Below are positions 15,857 to 24,023 of a stretch of DNA of 64,000 nucleotides, piece by piece. Position 1 is the first letter of the stretch. Each line of letters begins with the position of its first letter. A model generated the notes under the pieces. The model searched no databases and was not told where the DNA came from. It was given only the letters and a program-made list of their open reading frames with translations. Source of the DNA: an uncultured Acetatifactor sp. (GTDB lineage: Bacteria > Bacillota > Clostridia > Lachnospirales > Lachnospiraceae); NCBI RefSeq assembly GCF_910585425.1, contig NZ_CAJUCP010000024.1, positions 1 through 64,000 on the forward strand. Reading direction: 5' to 3'. The position numbers and the translations under genes are program-made.

Positions 15857-16303
15857 TCACGCTTCTGTCACTTTTACGGCCAGCTTCCCTGTCACCTGGG
15901 GATGCAGCTTAATGGGCACCTCATAGGAGCCGAAGCTCTTGATGCTCTCCGGCAGTTGGATCTTCTTCTTATCCACCTCAATGCCATGCTGCTCCTGGCA
16001 GGCTGTGGCGATCTCCTTGGAGGACACGGAGCCGAAGGTCCTTCCGCCCTCTCCCCCCTTGATCTTCACCACGATCTGCTTGTCCTCCAACTGCGCAGCC
16101 AGCGCCCTGGCGGCCTCTAACTGCTCCTGGGCGCGCTTGTCCTGGCTGGCCTTCTGGAGCTTCAGCTCGTTCATGTTCTTGGGCGTGGCCTCGATGCCTA
16201 TCTTCTTGGGCAGGATGTAGTTCCTGGCAAATCCGTCGCTGGCCTCGATGACGTCGCCCTTCTTGCCCAGCTTTTTCTCGTCCTGTAATAATATGATCTT
16301 CAT
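15857..16303 (-). CDS. rplI: 50S ribosomal protein bL9
   Basis: The 148-residue protein begins with the bL9 signature MKIILLQDEKKLGKKGDVIE and GFARNYILPKKI. A long connecting helix and the C-terminal RNA-binding domain follow. It binds 23S rRNA near the L1 stalk and helps keep reading frame. AAAGGA precedes the ATG. It sits 24 bases after gdpP and 4 bases before dnaB. Confidence 0.97.
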   Translation of the reverse strand: MKIILLQDEKKLGKKGDVIEASDGFARNYILPKKIGIEATPKNMNELKLQKASQDKRAQEQLEAARALAAQLEDKQIVVKIKGGEGGRTFGSVSSKEIATACQEQHGIEVDKKKIQLPESIKSFGSYEVPIKLHPQVTGKLAVKVTEA

Positions 16304-16327
16304 TCTCTCAAATCCTTTCCCGGTAAA

Positions 16328-18379
16328 CTATATTTCTCCGTTCTCCAGCATGCTGTCCAGCGTCCGCTTCAGCGCGCCCATGGCTTCGATGATGCCCACG
16401 CCCTCCATCTGGCAGGCCGCCGCGTTCAGATGTCCGCCGCCGCCCATGCGCTCCATGATGACCTGCACATTGACTTCATCGATGGAACGGGCGCTGATAT
16501 GTATCTTCCCCTGGAAATCCGTCAGCACGAAGCTGGCCTTGATGCCCCTGATGTTCAGCAGCTCATTGGCCGCCTGTGCCCCGATGATCGTGGGATTGGG
16601 CAGATCCTCCGCCGTACAGATGGAGATGGTAAAGCATTGCTTGTAGATCTCGGCCTGGCTCACCGCGTCCGCCTTGGCCTTGTACCCCTGGGCGTCCTCC
16701 CGGAACATCTTGCGGACCCTGGTCACGTCCGCGCCGTTGCGGCGCAGGAACGCCGCCGCCTCAAAGGTGCGCACACCGGCCTTTATCATGAAATTGTTGG
16801 TGTCTATCATGATGCCGGAGTACATGCAGTCGGCCTCCTCCGGGCGGATCCGGATATTGTCATAGGTGTACTGCAGGATCTCCGACACCATCTCACAGGA
16901 GGAGGAGGCGTACGGCTCCACATAGGAGAGGGTGGCGTTCTCAATGGTCTCCGTGCCCTGCCTGTGATGGTCCAGCACCACCACGGACTTACAGTACCGA
17001 AGGAGATCCGGACATTCCGTGATGGACGGCTTGTTCACGTCCACCACCACCAGAACGGTATTGCTCCCGGCGGCTTCGATGGCCTGCTGGTTGCCGATGA
17101 TCATGTCGCTCTCATACTCCGTGTTCCCCTTGAACAGCTCCACCATGGGCTCGATTGCCGGGACCTGGTCGTTCAGCACGATGTGGGCCTTGCGCCCCAG
17201 GGTCAGCGCGATCCTGTAGATGCCCACGGCGGCGCCGAAGCTGTCCGCGTCCGGCATCCTGTGGCCCATCACCAGCACCTGGTCCTTGCCCGTGATGATC
17301 TCCCGAAGGGCATGGGCCTTCACGCGGGCCTTCACGCGGGTATTCTTCTCCACCTGCTGGCTCTTGCCGCCATAGTAGGTGATGCTCTCCGGCGTCTTGA
17401 TGACGGCCTGGTCGCCGCCCCGGCCCAGGGCCAGGTCGATGGCATTGCGGGAGAATTCATAGTTCTGGGCATAGGTCAGGCCGTCCAGCCCTACGCCGAT
17501 ACTGATGGTCACTGCCATCTCGTTGCCGATGTTGACCGTCTTGACCTCCTCCAGCAGGTCGAAGCGGGATTCCTGGAGCTGGGCCACCGCCCGCTTGCGC
17601 ATGATGGCCAGGTACTTGTCCTTCTCCAGCTTCTTGCAGATGCCGTCGAAGGAGGAGATGTATTTGTTCACCTTCCGGTCGATCAGCGCGATCAGCAGGG
17701 AGCGGCGCACCTCTTCCACGCCGTCCAGCGCCTCATCGTAATTGTCCAGGTAGATCATGCCCACGGCAAGGCTCTGGTCGTCCACCTCCTGCAGGGCGAT
17801 GTGCAGGGCGGTCTCATCGTAGAGATAGACCGCTGTCAGGAATCCCTCATACCCCTCCGCGTCTATCATATCGCTGTGCTCCGCCATCTCCTGGAGGGAA
17901 ATCTTCTTCAATTTCACTATATATTCGTTTCCCTCATATTCCAGCTCATACTGGGCCTCGTCCACCTCATTGGCATCCGGCAGGCGGTCCTTAGTGATCG
18001 TGGGGAAAAGGGAGGTGATGGATTTTTTATACCCCTTGGGCTGATGGACGATGGCTTCAAAGGCGCTGTTCGTCCATATCACTTTTCCGTTGTCTTCCAG
18101 CAGGGCATACGGGACGTCCAGGTCCCGCAGGAGCTTCTTCTGAATCTGCCCGTACTCCGTGGCGAAGCTGATCAGCTCGTTCATGACCAGGGGCCTGTTG
18201 CGGAAATACAGCGACAGGGTAACGGCAAAATAGCATATCAGATATCCTGTCAGGATGATGCCCGCGCGGATATCGATGGCAAATATGGCCACGTCCACTA
18301 TGCACAAAAGCATGCCCAGATAGATGCCAAACTGAATATATGACTTAATGCGGCCCTTTAGTTTTATTCTCTTTTTCAT
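16328..18379 (-). CDS. gdpP: Cyclic-di-AMP phosphodiesterase GdpP
   Basis: From ATG 18379 (GAGG 7 bases before it) the product has 683 residues, close to B. subtilis GdpP. Two membrane helices lie at about 10-60. A PAS-like domain (about 65-150) and a degenerate GGDEF domain (about 170-300) follow. The DHH-DHHA1 phosphodiesterase has GHRMPDADSFGAA, VVDVNKPS, VLDHHRQG and the C-terminal GGGGHLNAAACQ. The enzyme hydrolyses c-di-AMP to pApA and so affects potassium balance, wall stress and beta-lactam tolerance. An in-frame start at 18442 is possible but has no clear ribosome site. Confidence 0.95.
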   Translation of the reverse strand: MKKRIKLKGRIKSYIQFGIYLGMLLCIVDVAIFAIDIRAGIILTGYLICYFAVTLSLYFRNRPLVMNELISFATEYGQIQKKLLRDLDVPYALLEDNGKVIWTNSAFEAIVHQPKGYKKSITSLFPTITKDRLPDANEVDEAQYELEYEGNEYIVKLKKISLQEMAEHSDMIDAEGYEGFLTAVYLYDETALHIALQEVDDQSLAVGMIYLDNYDEALDGVEEVRRSLLIALIDRKVNKYISSFDGICKKLEKDKYLAIMRKRAVAQLQESRFDLLEEVKTVNIGNEMAVTISIGVGLDGLTYAQNYEFSRNAIDLALGRGGDQAVIKTPESITYYGGKSQQVEKNTRVKARVKAHALREIITGKDQVLVMGHRMPDADSFGAAVGIYRIALTLGRKAHIVLNDQVPAIEPMVELFKGNTEYESDMIIGNQQAIEAAGSNTVLVVVDVNKPSITECPDLLRYCKSVVVLDHHRQGTETIENATLSYVEPYASSSCEMVSEILQYTYDNIRIRPEEADCMYSGIMIDTNNFMIKAGVRTFEAAAFLRRNGADVTRVRKMFREDAQGYKAKADAVSQAEIYKQCFTISICTAEDLPNPTIIGAQAANELLNIRGIKASFVLTDFQGKIHISARSIDEVNVQVIMERMGGGGHLNAAACQMEGVGIIEAMGALKRTLDSMLENGEI

Positions 18380-18540
18380 ATGGATACCTCGCAGGGCCCC
18401 AGGACTCTCCCTGCTGTTTTCTTTTATTTCTGTGGCTGCCACAGACTGCCATAGGCTCTGCCTACCCGACCATTATACCATACTCTTCAACACGATGCCA
18501 CAATATAATTTGTCTAATATGGATATGTTTTGTTGAATCA

Positions 18541-18622
18541 GATAGATATCATTTATATAAACGGCATTTATCATGCCTTTTATCCGGTTTGTGTGCAAGA
18601 GTTAATCACCGAATATATAGAT
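18541..18622 (-). repeat. Dispersed structured repeat, copy 1
   Basis: On the minus strand this stretch reads GTGATTAACTCTTGC, a short gap, AACCGGATAAAAGGCATGA, then TAAATGCCGTTTATAT. The same order of blocks occurs on the plus strand at about 40396-40492. The blocks AGGCAT and ATGCC form a hairpin. It lies between two housekeeping operons and has no coding potential. No known family is recognised. Confidence 0.55.
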
Positions 18623-18651
18623 AACAGAATAAAAACACAATATTGTAAAAA

Positions 18652-18679
18652 GGCCGGCCGCCCCTGCGGACGGTCAGCC
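18652..18679 (-). terminator. Terminator of the rpsF-ssb-rpsR operon
   Basis: On the minus strand GGCTG-A-CCG pairs with CGG-C-CGGCC, followed by TTTTT. It lies about 20 bases after the rpsR stop. Confidence 0.75.
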
Positions 18680-18698
18680 TCCTTCCTGCCCCTTACTG

Positions 18699-18962
18699 TC
18701 AATCCTGAACGTAAGGCATAAGCGCCACGTGACGCGCCCTCTTGATTGCAACCGTCAGCGCCCTCTGATGCTTCGCGCAGTTTCCGGTGATACGGCGGGG
18801 AAGAATCTTGCCCCTCTCGGAAACGTATCTCTTCAGCTTGTTGGTATCCTTGTAGTCGATCACATTGTCCTTGCCGCAGAACACGCATACCTTTCTCTTC
18901 CTGCGGACACCGCCCTTTTTCCTCACCGGGCCGTCGGGTTTCTCACTCTTATTAAAAGCCAT
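18699..18962 (-). CDS. rpsR: 30S ribosomal protein bS18
   Basis: The 87-residue product has the bS18 core: RRKRKVCVFCGKDNVIDYKD, LKRYVSERGKILPRRITG and the RALTVAIKRARHVALMPY end. The CxxC-type pair in CVFC is the zinc-binding variant common in Firmicutes. It is the last gene of rpsF-ssb-rpsR and binds 16S rRNA next to bS6. The product sits in the platform of the small subunit. Confidence 0.97.
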   Translation of the reverse strand: MAFNKSEKPDGPVRKKGGVRRKRKVCVFCGKDNVIDYKDTNKLKRYVSERGKILPRRITGNCAKHQRALTVAIKRARHVALMPYVQD

Positions 18963-18992
18963 CTCAATGCCTCCTATCTCACATATTCGTAC

Positions 18993-19466
18993 TTAGTTGA
19001 AGGGCAGCTCCTCGTCGATGCCGTCGGGGATGTTCATGAAGCCATCTCCGGCCCCGGAGGGTGCGGGAGCGCTGCCGCCTCCTGCATAGCCGCCATTGTT
19101 GTAACCGCCGCCATTGTTATATCCACCCGCATTCCCACCGGACGCGTTCTTGCTCTCGGCGAATTCAATCTCGTCCACCATGACGCGGACGCTGTAGACC
19201 ATCTGGCCTTCCTTGTTGGTGTAATTGTCGTTCTGGATCCTGCCGCACACCACGATCTTCGTTCCCTTGTGCAGGTATCTCTCCACGAACTCCGCCTGCT
19301 TGCCGAAAGCAGTGCAGTTAAAGAAATCCGCGTCAGGCTCGCCCTCGCGCTTGAATCTCCTGTCCACCGCAATGGAAAAACGTGCCACCGATGTCTGGCT
19401 GGCCCCCTGTGAGTATCTCACCTCGGGGTCTCTGGTCAATCGTCCCATAAGAATCGCTTTGTTCAT
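18993..19466 (-). CDS. ssb: Single-stranded DNA-binding protein
   Basis: The 157-residue protein has an OB fold at about 1-105 (MNKAILMGRLTRDPEVRYSQ, VARFSIAVDRRFKR, FNCTAFGKQAEFVERYLHKG). A Gly/Asn/Tyr-rich linker of about 35 residues follows. The acidic tip EELPFN recruits replication and repair proteins. It is encoded between rpsF and rpsR, as in B. subtilis ssbA. It coats single-stranded DNA at replication forks. Confidence 0.97.
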   Translation of the reverse strand: MNKAILMGRLTRDPEVRYSQGASQTSVARFSIAVDRRFKREGEPDADFFNCTAFGKQAEFVERYLHKGTKIVVCGRIQNDNYTNKEGQMVYSVRVMVDEIEFAESKNASGGNAGGYNNGGGYNNGGYAGGGSAPAPSGAGDGFMNIPDGIDEELPFN

Positions 19467-19491
19467 ATCATCTCTCGCTTTCTGATTGCGC

Positions 19492-19776
19492 TCAGTCCTG
19501 TCTCACGACTAAGTATCTGATGACATTGTCCATGATGCGGACACGGCTCTCGATTTCGATGGGCACCGTGCTCTCAGCGTCAAAGCGGATGAAATAGTAG
19601 AAGCCTTCTTTCATTTTCTGGATTTCGTAAGCAAGTCTCTTCTTGCCCCAGTCGTCCACCTCTGTGATGACGCCGCCGAATCTCTCGATCAGAGCCTTGC
19701 ACCTGTCCACGACAGCCGCTCTCTCTTCATCTTCAATCTTAGCGGACACAACTACAGCTAATTCATACTTGTTCAT
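19492..19776 (-). CDS. rpsF: 30S ribosomal protein bS6
   Basis: The 94-residue product has the bS6 pattern: MNKYELAVVVSAKIEDEER, VTEVDDWGKKRLAYEIQK (here ITEVDDWGKK) and YYFIRFDAESTVPIEIE. It binds 16S rRNA as a pair with bS18, encoded in the same operon. AAGGAGG lies about 14 bases before the ATG. A promoter is seen at 19850-19878. Confidence 0.97.
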   Translation of the reverse strand: MNKYELAVVVSAKIEDEERAAVVDRCKALIERFGGVITEVDDWGKKRLAYEIQKMKEGFYYFIRFDAESTVPIEIESRVRIMDNVIRYLVVRQD

Positions 19777-19849
19777 GCCTGTTACTTACCTCCTTCTGGT
19801 CTCTGGCCCGCACATAGGCGAGCAAGGAATCGATTCATCACAAATGTAG

Positions 19850-19878
19850 ATGATAACATATATTTCCTGATATTTCAA
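19850..19878 (-). promoter_or_regulatory. Promoter of rpsF-ssb-rpsR
   Basis: On the minus strand TTGAAA (19873-19878) and TATCAT (19850-19855) are 17 bases apart. The start of rpsF lies about 75 bases downstream. Confidence 0.7.
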
Positions 19879-19884
19879 GGGTTT

Positions 19885-20058
19885 TTACAGAATCTCTTTC
19901 ACATTCTTCTCCAGGAGCCTGCGGGCGATCATGATCTGGTGGCCGCAGCCCTTGCATTTCAACCTGAAGTCTGCCCCGGAACGCAGCACCTCCCACTCCC
20001 TGCTCCCGCACGGATGCTGCTTCTTCAGTCTCACTACGTCTCCTACATTGATGTCCAT
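19885..20058 (-). CDS. DUF951 small zinc-ribbon-like protein
   Basis: The 57-residue product starts at ATG 20058 with GGAGG 8 bases upstream. It shows the DUF951 pattern: MDINVGDVVRLKKQHPCGSR, WEVLRSGADFRLKCKGCGH and the end IMIARRLLEKNVKEIL. Cysteines in HPCG, KCKGC could bind zinc. In Firmicutes it is commonly encoded near rpsF, as here. No function is established; it may bind nucleic acid. Confidence 0.92.
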   Translation of the reverse strand: MDINVGDVVRLKKQHPCGSREWEVLRSGADFRLKCKGCGHQIMIARRLLEKNVKEIL

Positions 20059-20156
20059 TTCATGCTCCTCCCGCGCGCTCCGGCGCGCATATCTATCCCT
20101 TTATATCCTGCCGGGCAGCCGTTCCAGACAGCTTTATGCCTGTTACAGCTTTCTGC

Positions 20157-20996
20157 CTACAGGTTTCCCACGAAAAAGTCCTTCACCACGCCCATGAACT
20201 CCCGCAGCAGATTGTTGGGCCCCGAGCCTAACGGCGCGCTGGCGGCCAGTCCCTCAGCGTTTCTATATCCCTGCTTCTTCGCGATGCTCAGGGCGCGGAA
20301 CACATGGAAATTGTTTGTCACAATTACAACGCTGTCTTCCTCCGGATCCAGCAACCCGGCGCTGAACACCAGATTCTGGTATGTGCTGGTGGACCTGTCC
20401 TCCACAAGGATGCGCTCCTCTTCGATGCCGGCCTGCATGAGGTATCCCCGCATCCCCACGGCCTCGGGGATGGCCTCGTTCCCGCCCTGGCCGCCGGTGA
20501 CGATCGCCTTCGTGTCGGGATTCTGTTCCAGGTAGTCTATGGCCCTGTCCAGCCTGCGGCGCAGCACCTCGCTGGGGCCCGTGCTCTTCCACTGGGCGCC
20601 CAGTATGATGATGTAGTCCGCTCCCGGAGAGGCCTGCGCGCCGTACTGGGACAAAATCCTGGCCTCCACCGCGCCGAACACCAGCAGCCCTATGCAGAAA
20701 AGGGCACAGAAAGCGCCCTTGATCCATACCGGGATGGCGTTCATGGCCCGGCCGCTTTGGAGGATCGCCGCCAGCGCCAGGCTGCATGCCCCTATGGCCC
20801 CCCAGATCAGGAAGAAGTAGGTGCCGAAGCCCGTGATGGCGATCCCTATGCAGTATATGACGCAGAGAATCCCCAGCATGCCAAAAATACCGGCAAGGAC
20901 GGGATGTCCGCCGGGGGTATGGCCCCTTCTCTCTATTTGGATGATCCTCCGGCTTCTCTCCAGGGGGATCAGATGTTCTTTTCGGTTTCTTCTCAT
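20157..20996 (-). CDS. DUF218 (YdcF/ElyC-like) membrane protein
   Basis: The 279-residue product has three or four membrane helices at about 35-115. A DUF218 domain follows: DYIIILGAQWKSTGPSEVL, IVTGGQGGNEAIPEA, the segment STSTYQNLVFSAGLL and VVIVTNNFHVFRALSIAKK. Relatives (SanA, ElyC, YdcF) act at the envelope, with roles suggested in peptidoglycan or lipid-carrier metabolism. The catalytic activity is not firmly known. It has its own promoter at 21054-21083 and is separated from DUF951 by about 100 bases. Confidence 0.88.
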   Translation of the reverse strand: MRRNRKEHLIPLERSRRIIQIERRGHTPGGHPVLAGIFGMLGILCVIYCIGIAITGFGTYFFLIWGAIGACSLALAAILQSGRAMNAIPVWIKGAFCALFCIGLLVFGAVEARILSQYGAQASPGADYIIILGAQWKSTGPSEVLRRRLDRAIDYLEQNPDTKAIVTGGQGGNEAIPEAVGMRGYLMQAGIEEERILVEDRSTSTYQNLVFSAGLLDPEEDSVVIVTNNFHVFRALSIAKKQGYRNAEGLAASAPLGSGPNNLLREFMGVVKDFFVGNL

Positions 20997-21053
20997 AATC
21001 GTCAGTCTCTTTTGGCGGAATCGTATGCCTGCTCAGTTCCCTTCTGAGTCAAC

Positions 21054-21083
21054 ATTATACCACATCAGCAATCTTCCATTCAA
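21054..21083 (-). promoter_or_regulatory. Promoter of the DUF218 gene
   Basis: On the minus strand TTGAAT (21078-21083), an 18-base spacer ending in TGG, and TATAAT (21054-21059) are seen. The gene starts about 57 bases downstream. Confidence 0.65.
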
Positions 21084-21139
21084 TAAAGATACTTTGTAGA
21101 TTTCTTAATATTTAGTTTAGAATTAGGCCTGAATCAGGA

Positions 21140-21168
21140 TTGCAAGCCGGCCTCCCCCATGCTACAAT
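21140..21168 (+). promoter_or_regulatory. Promoter of the Sir2 gene
   Basis: TTGCAA (21140-21145) and TACAAT (21163-21168) are 17 bases apart, about 48 bases before the start codon. Confidence 0.7.
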
Positions 21169-21216
21169 GAGAGCAGCAAAAGCGCGCTGCACGGCAGCGA
21201 GGGAAAGGACACGCCT

Positions 21217-21945
21217 ATGGGAAATTATCAAGCAGAGATCGACGAACTGAAGAGAATCGTGGAAAAATACAGCAATATCGTATTCTTCGGCGGCGCGGGG
21301 GTGTCCACGGAGAGCGGGATTCCGGATTTCCGCAGCGTGGACGGGCTCTACCACCAGCAGTACGACTATCCCCCGGAGACCATCCTGAGCCACACCTTCT
21401 ACCGCAGGAAGCCGAAGGAGTTCTTCCGCTTCTACCGCAACAAGATGCTCTTCCTGGACGCAAAGCCCAATGCCGCCCATGTGAAGCTGGCCGAGCTGGA
21501 GGCCCGGGGGAAGCTGAAGGCCGTGATCACCCAGAACATCGACGGGCTCCACCAGGCCGCCGGGAGCAGGACGGTGCTGGAGCTCCACGGCTCGGTGCTG
21601 CGCAATTACTGTGAGAAGTGCGGGCAGTTCCATGACGTGCAGTATATACTGGACAGCGCGGACGTGCCCAAATGCGGGAAATGCGGCGGCTCCGTGAAGC
21701 CGGACGTGGTGCTCTATGAGGAGGGGCTGGACTCCCGGACCATGACGGACGCCATGCGCTTCATCCATGACGCCCAGGTACTGATCATCGGCGGCACTTC
21801 CCTGGCGGTGTACCCGGCGGCGGGGCTGATCGATTACTTCAAAGGCGACAAGCTTGTAGTCATCAATAAGGCCCCCACCCCCAGGGATGCCCATGCGGAC
21901 CTGCTGATACAGGGGCCTATCGGGGAAGTGTTCTCGCAGCTATGA
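21217..21945 (+). CDS. NAD-dependent protein deacylase (Sir2 family)
   Basis: The 242-residue protein has all sirtuin marks. They are the NAD-binding GGAGVSTESGIPDFRS, TQNIDGLHQAAG, the catalytic His in LELHGS, and a zinc ribbon with CEKC and CGKC. GTSLAVYPAAGL and VVINKAPTP close the Rossmann fold. It removes acyl groups from lysine using NAD+, giving O-acyl-ADP-ribose and nicotinamide. In Clostridia it may act on acetyl-CoA synthetase or other metabolic enzymes. The gene stands alone, with its own promoter and a hairpin downstream. Confidence 0.95.
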   Translation: MGNYQAEIDELKRIVEKYSNIVFFGGAGVSTESGIPDFRSVDGLYHQQYDYPPETILSHTFYRRKPKEFFRFYRNKMLFLDAKPNAAHVKLAELEARGKLKAVITQNIDGLHQAAGSRTVLELHGSVLRNYCEKCGQFHDVQYILDSADVPKCGKCGGSVKPDVVLYEEGLDSRTMTDAMRFIHDAQVLIIGGTSLAVYPAAGLIDYFKGDKLVVINKAPTPRDAHADLLIQGPIGEVFSQL

Positions 21946-22041
21946 CCGCTTTCCCGGGCGCAGGCGCAGCCCCGGCGGCATCCCCCCTGGCGGAAGCAAT
22001 GGCCTCTGTTTTGCTCTCATGAGCAGGCATTTTACTGTCCC

Positions 22042-22078
22042 GAAATCCTGCCGCATCACATTGCCGCGGCAGGATTTC
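22042..22078 (+). terminator. Hairpin downstream of the Sir2 gene
   Basis: GAAATCCTGCCG (22042-22053) pairs with CGGCAGGATTTC (22067-22078). It lies between the convergent Sir2 and lyase-like genes. Only a weak T-run follows. Confidence 0.55.
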
Positions 22079-22133
22079 CCTCTCATGGCATCAGCCCCAT
22101 CAGCGCACCCTGCCCCATTCCGCAGGACGTCCC

Positions 22134-23822
22134 TCAGGCCTTTTCTCCTCCCGCATAAAGGCAGCTCACCTTGTCCCGGATCCGTATCTCCCTGTCAAAA
22201 GGGGTGTAGGCGGTCAGGTACAAAGTAGCGGCCCCGGGCGTCTTCTCCTCGCTGTCCTCCTTGCCCTCGGTGAAATGATGCTCCCCGAAGCAGGGCCCTA
22301 TCACCAACGCGTCCCTGCCGTTGCCCACCTCCGTGGAGCCCTGTTTTACCACGATGGCCTCGCTGCCTGTCAGAGGCAGGTCCACATAATCATTGGTCAG
22401 AAAATCCACGCCGGAGAAAGCAAGCTCGATCCTCCAGGGGGCTCCCTCCACTCCGGAGGTCCTCACCCTTACGTCCAGCCCGTTCTCCGCTTCCTTCACC
22501 CACACATCCACCCGCATGTCAGGCCCCAGCCTCCTGTCCCGGGATGCATTGTCCATCTTCCACCAGTCGCTGGTGGAGGGCTTCTCGGCAAAGGGCAGAT
22601 AATACCAGCCCTCCATGGTCTGGCCGAGATGGTACGCACCCTCGGACACCCGCTCCATCTCCCGGCCCTTGAAAGCTCTGTGCTCACAGAAGCTTCCCGC
22701 CACTTTCATCTCCAGCTTCATGCTGCCGTTGTGAAGATACAGGAAGTTCGATTTTCCGTTCATCACCGTGTAGGTGAACCGCCCCTGCTGCCCTCTGGCG
22801 ATGCCGGACTCCCGATAGAAGCTCCTGAAGTCGGGGCGGCGGAAGCTCCCCGCCACCTCCAGCTTCCGGTATTCCGGATGGAGCATGAACCAGATCAGAC
22901 AGTCGGGAGAGGCAATCCCCCGCCTGTCCACAATCTCAAAAATGGTATTGCACATCTGCAGGAATTCCGGGATGCCATACTTCATGCCCATTTTCAGGTA
23001 TTCCATGTAATAATCCCCGGGGTAGACCAGTCTGTCCCTGTCGAACCGGGTGGAGTTGGCCGTGAAGATACTGTCGTCCGGCTCCCAGTAGGTCAGCATC
23101 ATCCGCAGATTGCGGACGGCATTTCGCTCATAGGATTCATCGCCCGTAGCCTCGGTGAGCATGATCATGGCGTCATTGTTGATCCGGTTGTAATTTCCCG
23201 CCGACTTCTCCGCGAACTCTCCGTCCTCATTGCAGTCAATGCCTTCGTTCAGGTATGTGTACGCCGCCTCCTCCATCTCCCTGCTGCCGAACAGCCCGCC
23301 GCAGCTCATCAGCACGGAGGCGATGGCCCAGCGGTGGTTGGGCGTATGGAATCCGCCCTCCAGAAGGCCGTGGGCCCCCCGGCGCAGGATGGGTTCCATC
23401 TTTTCCAGGACGCCGCGCTCTTTGGCCGTGAGCGCCGCCCCGATCCGCCCCTCCTTCCTGCCTCTCAGATACTGATACACGGGCAGCAGCTTCTTGATGC
23501 AGAAAGCCGTATCCGGCGCGGAAAAGAAATTGCAGGTTATGTAGTCGAATAATCCGTTCTCATGCTGTACCCGGTCCACATAGCCAAGCCCTGTCATGAT
23601 CCTGTCAAGGACTCTCCCGTCCCGGTAGAAGCAGCTCTCCTCATTGCAGTAAGCCGCCACCATGCCCGCGATCCTGTAGATGGCGAACTTCGCCTGGACG
23701 ATTCCCCCGGCGTCCGCAAAGCCCCCGTACCTTGGGCTCTCCCGATCCAGAACCTGAATCTGCAGGGATTTCACCACCCTGTCCCGGGTATCCAGGAGCA
23801 TCTTCTGATAATGCCTCTCCAT
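22134..23822 (-). CDS. Putative polysaccharide-processing protein (alpha/alpha barrel plus beta-sandwich)
   Basis: This 562-residue cytoplasmic protein has no signal peptide. Residues 1 to about 340 are helical with paired-helix motifs (NHRWAIASVLMSCGGLFG, AGNYNRINNDAMIMLTEA, YPGDYYMEYLKMGMKYG), like the toroid of polysaccharide lyases. From about 350 on it is beta-rich (FTYTVMNGKSNFLYLHNG, VSEGAYHLGQTMEGWYYLP), like the sandwich domain of heparinase II/III relatives. I do not recognise a precise family. As the last gene of the thuA-like, Gfo/Idh, HAD-GH105 cluster, it may act on uronic-acid-containing oligosaccharides. Candidate catalytic residues are the His, Tyr and Asn of the first motifs. 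Confidence 0.65.
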   Translation of the reverse strand: MERHYQKMLLDTRDRVVKSLQIQVLDRESPRYGGFADAGGIVQAKFAIYRIAGMVAAYCNEESCFYRDGRVLDRIMTGLGYVDRVQHENGLFDYITCNFFSAPDTAFCIKKLLPVYQYLRGRKEGRIGAALTAKERGVLEKMEPILRRGAHGLLEGGFHTPNHRWAIASVLMSCGGLFGSREMEEAAYTYLNEGIDCNEDGEFAEKSAGNYNRINNDAMIMLTEATGDESYERNAVRNLRMMLTYWEPDDSIFTANSTRFDRDRLVYPGDYYMEYLKMGMKYGIPEFLQMCNTIFEIVDRRGIASPDCLIWFMLHPEYRKLEVAGSFRRPDFRSFYRESGIARGQQGRFTYTVMNGKSNFLYLHNGSMKLEMKVAGSFCEHRAFKGREMERVSEGAYHLGQTMEGWYYLPFAEKPSTSDWWKMDNASRDRRLGPDMRVDVWVKEAENGLDVRVRTSGVEGAPWRIELAFSGVDFLTNDYVDLPLTGSEAIVVKQGSTEVGNGRDALVIGPCFGEHHFTEGKEDSEEKTPGAATLYLTAYTPFDREIRIRDKVSCLYAGGEKA

Positions 23823-23939
23823 ACACGCCTCCTATACTCCCATGCAGCCAGCCGCACCACCATACCTAAAAGTCTGGGAGTTTAGGTGCCAGAATGGCGC
23901 AGGGACTTACAAATTATACTGCGCACCAGTTAAATTCCG

Positions 23940-24002
23940 ACTGCAGACCGCCAGCCAGGTACTTTCCCGTGGGCACCACTGTAAATCCTGGCGGTCTGCA
24001 GT
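23940..24002. repeat. Perfect 15-bp inverted repeat
   Basis: ACTGCAGACCGCCAG (23940-23954) pairs with CTGGCGGTCTGCAGT (23988-24002) around a 33-base loop. It lies between the HAD-GH105 fusion and the lyase-like gene. No U-tract follows in either direction. It could attenuate or process the operon transcript, or be a small palindromic element. Confidence 0.65.
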
Positions 24003-24023
24003 ATAAGATGACTTCGCGCCCTG

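Larger units (their letters stand above)
18380..18698. other. Intergenic region between rpsR and gdpP
   Basis: These 319 bases hold, on the minus strand, the terminator of the ribosomal operon (18652-18679), one copy of a dispersed repeat (about 18541-18622) and the gdpP promoter. An extended -10 (TGGTATAAT; core 18472-18477) drives gdpP. A small hairpin TCTGTGGC/GCCACAGA (18429-18445) lies in the gdpP leader. No gene is supported. Confidence 0.6.
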
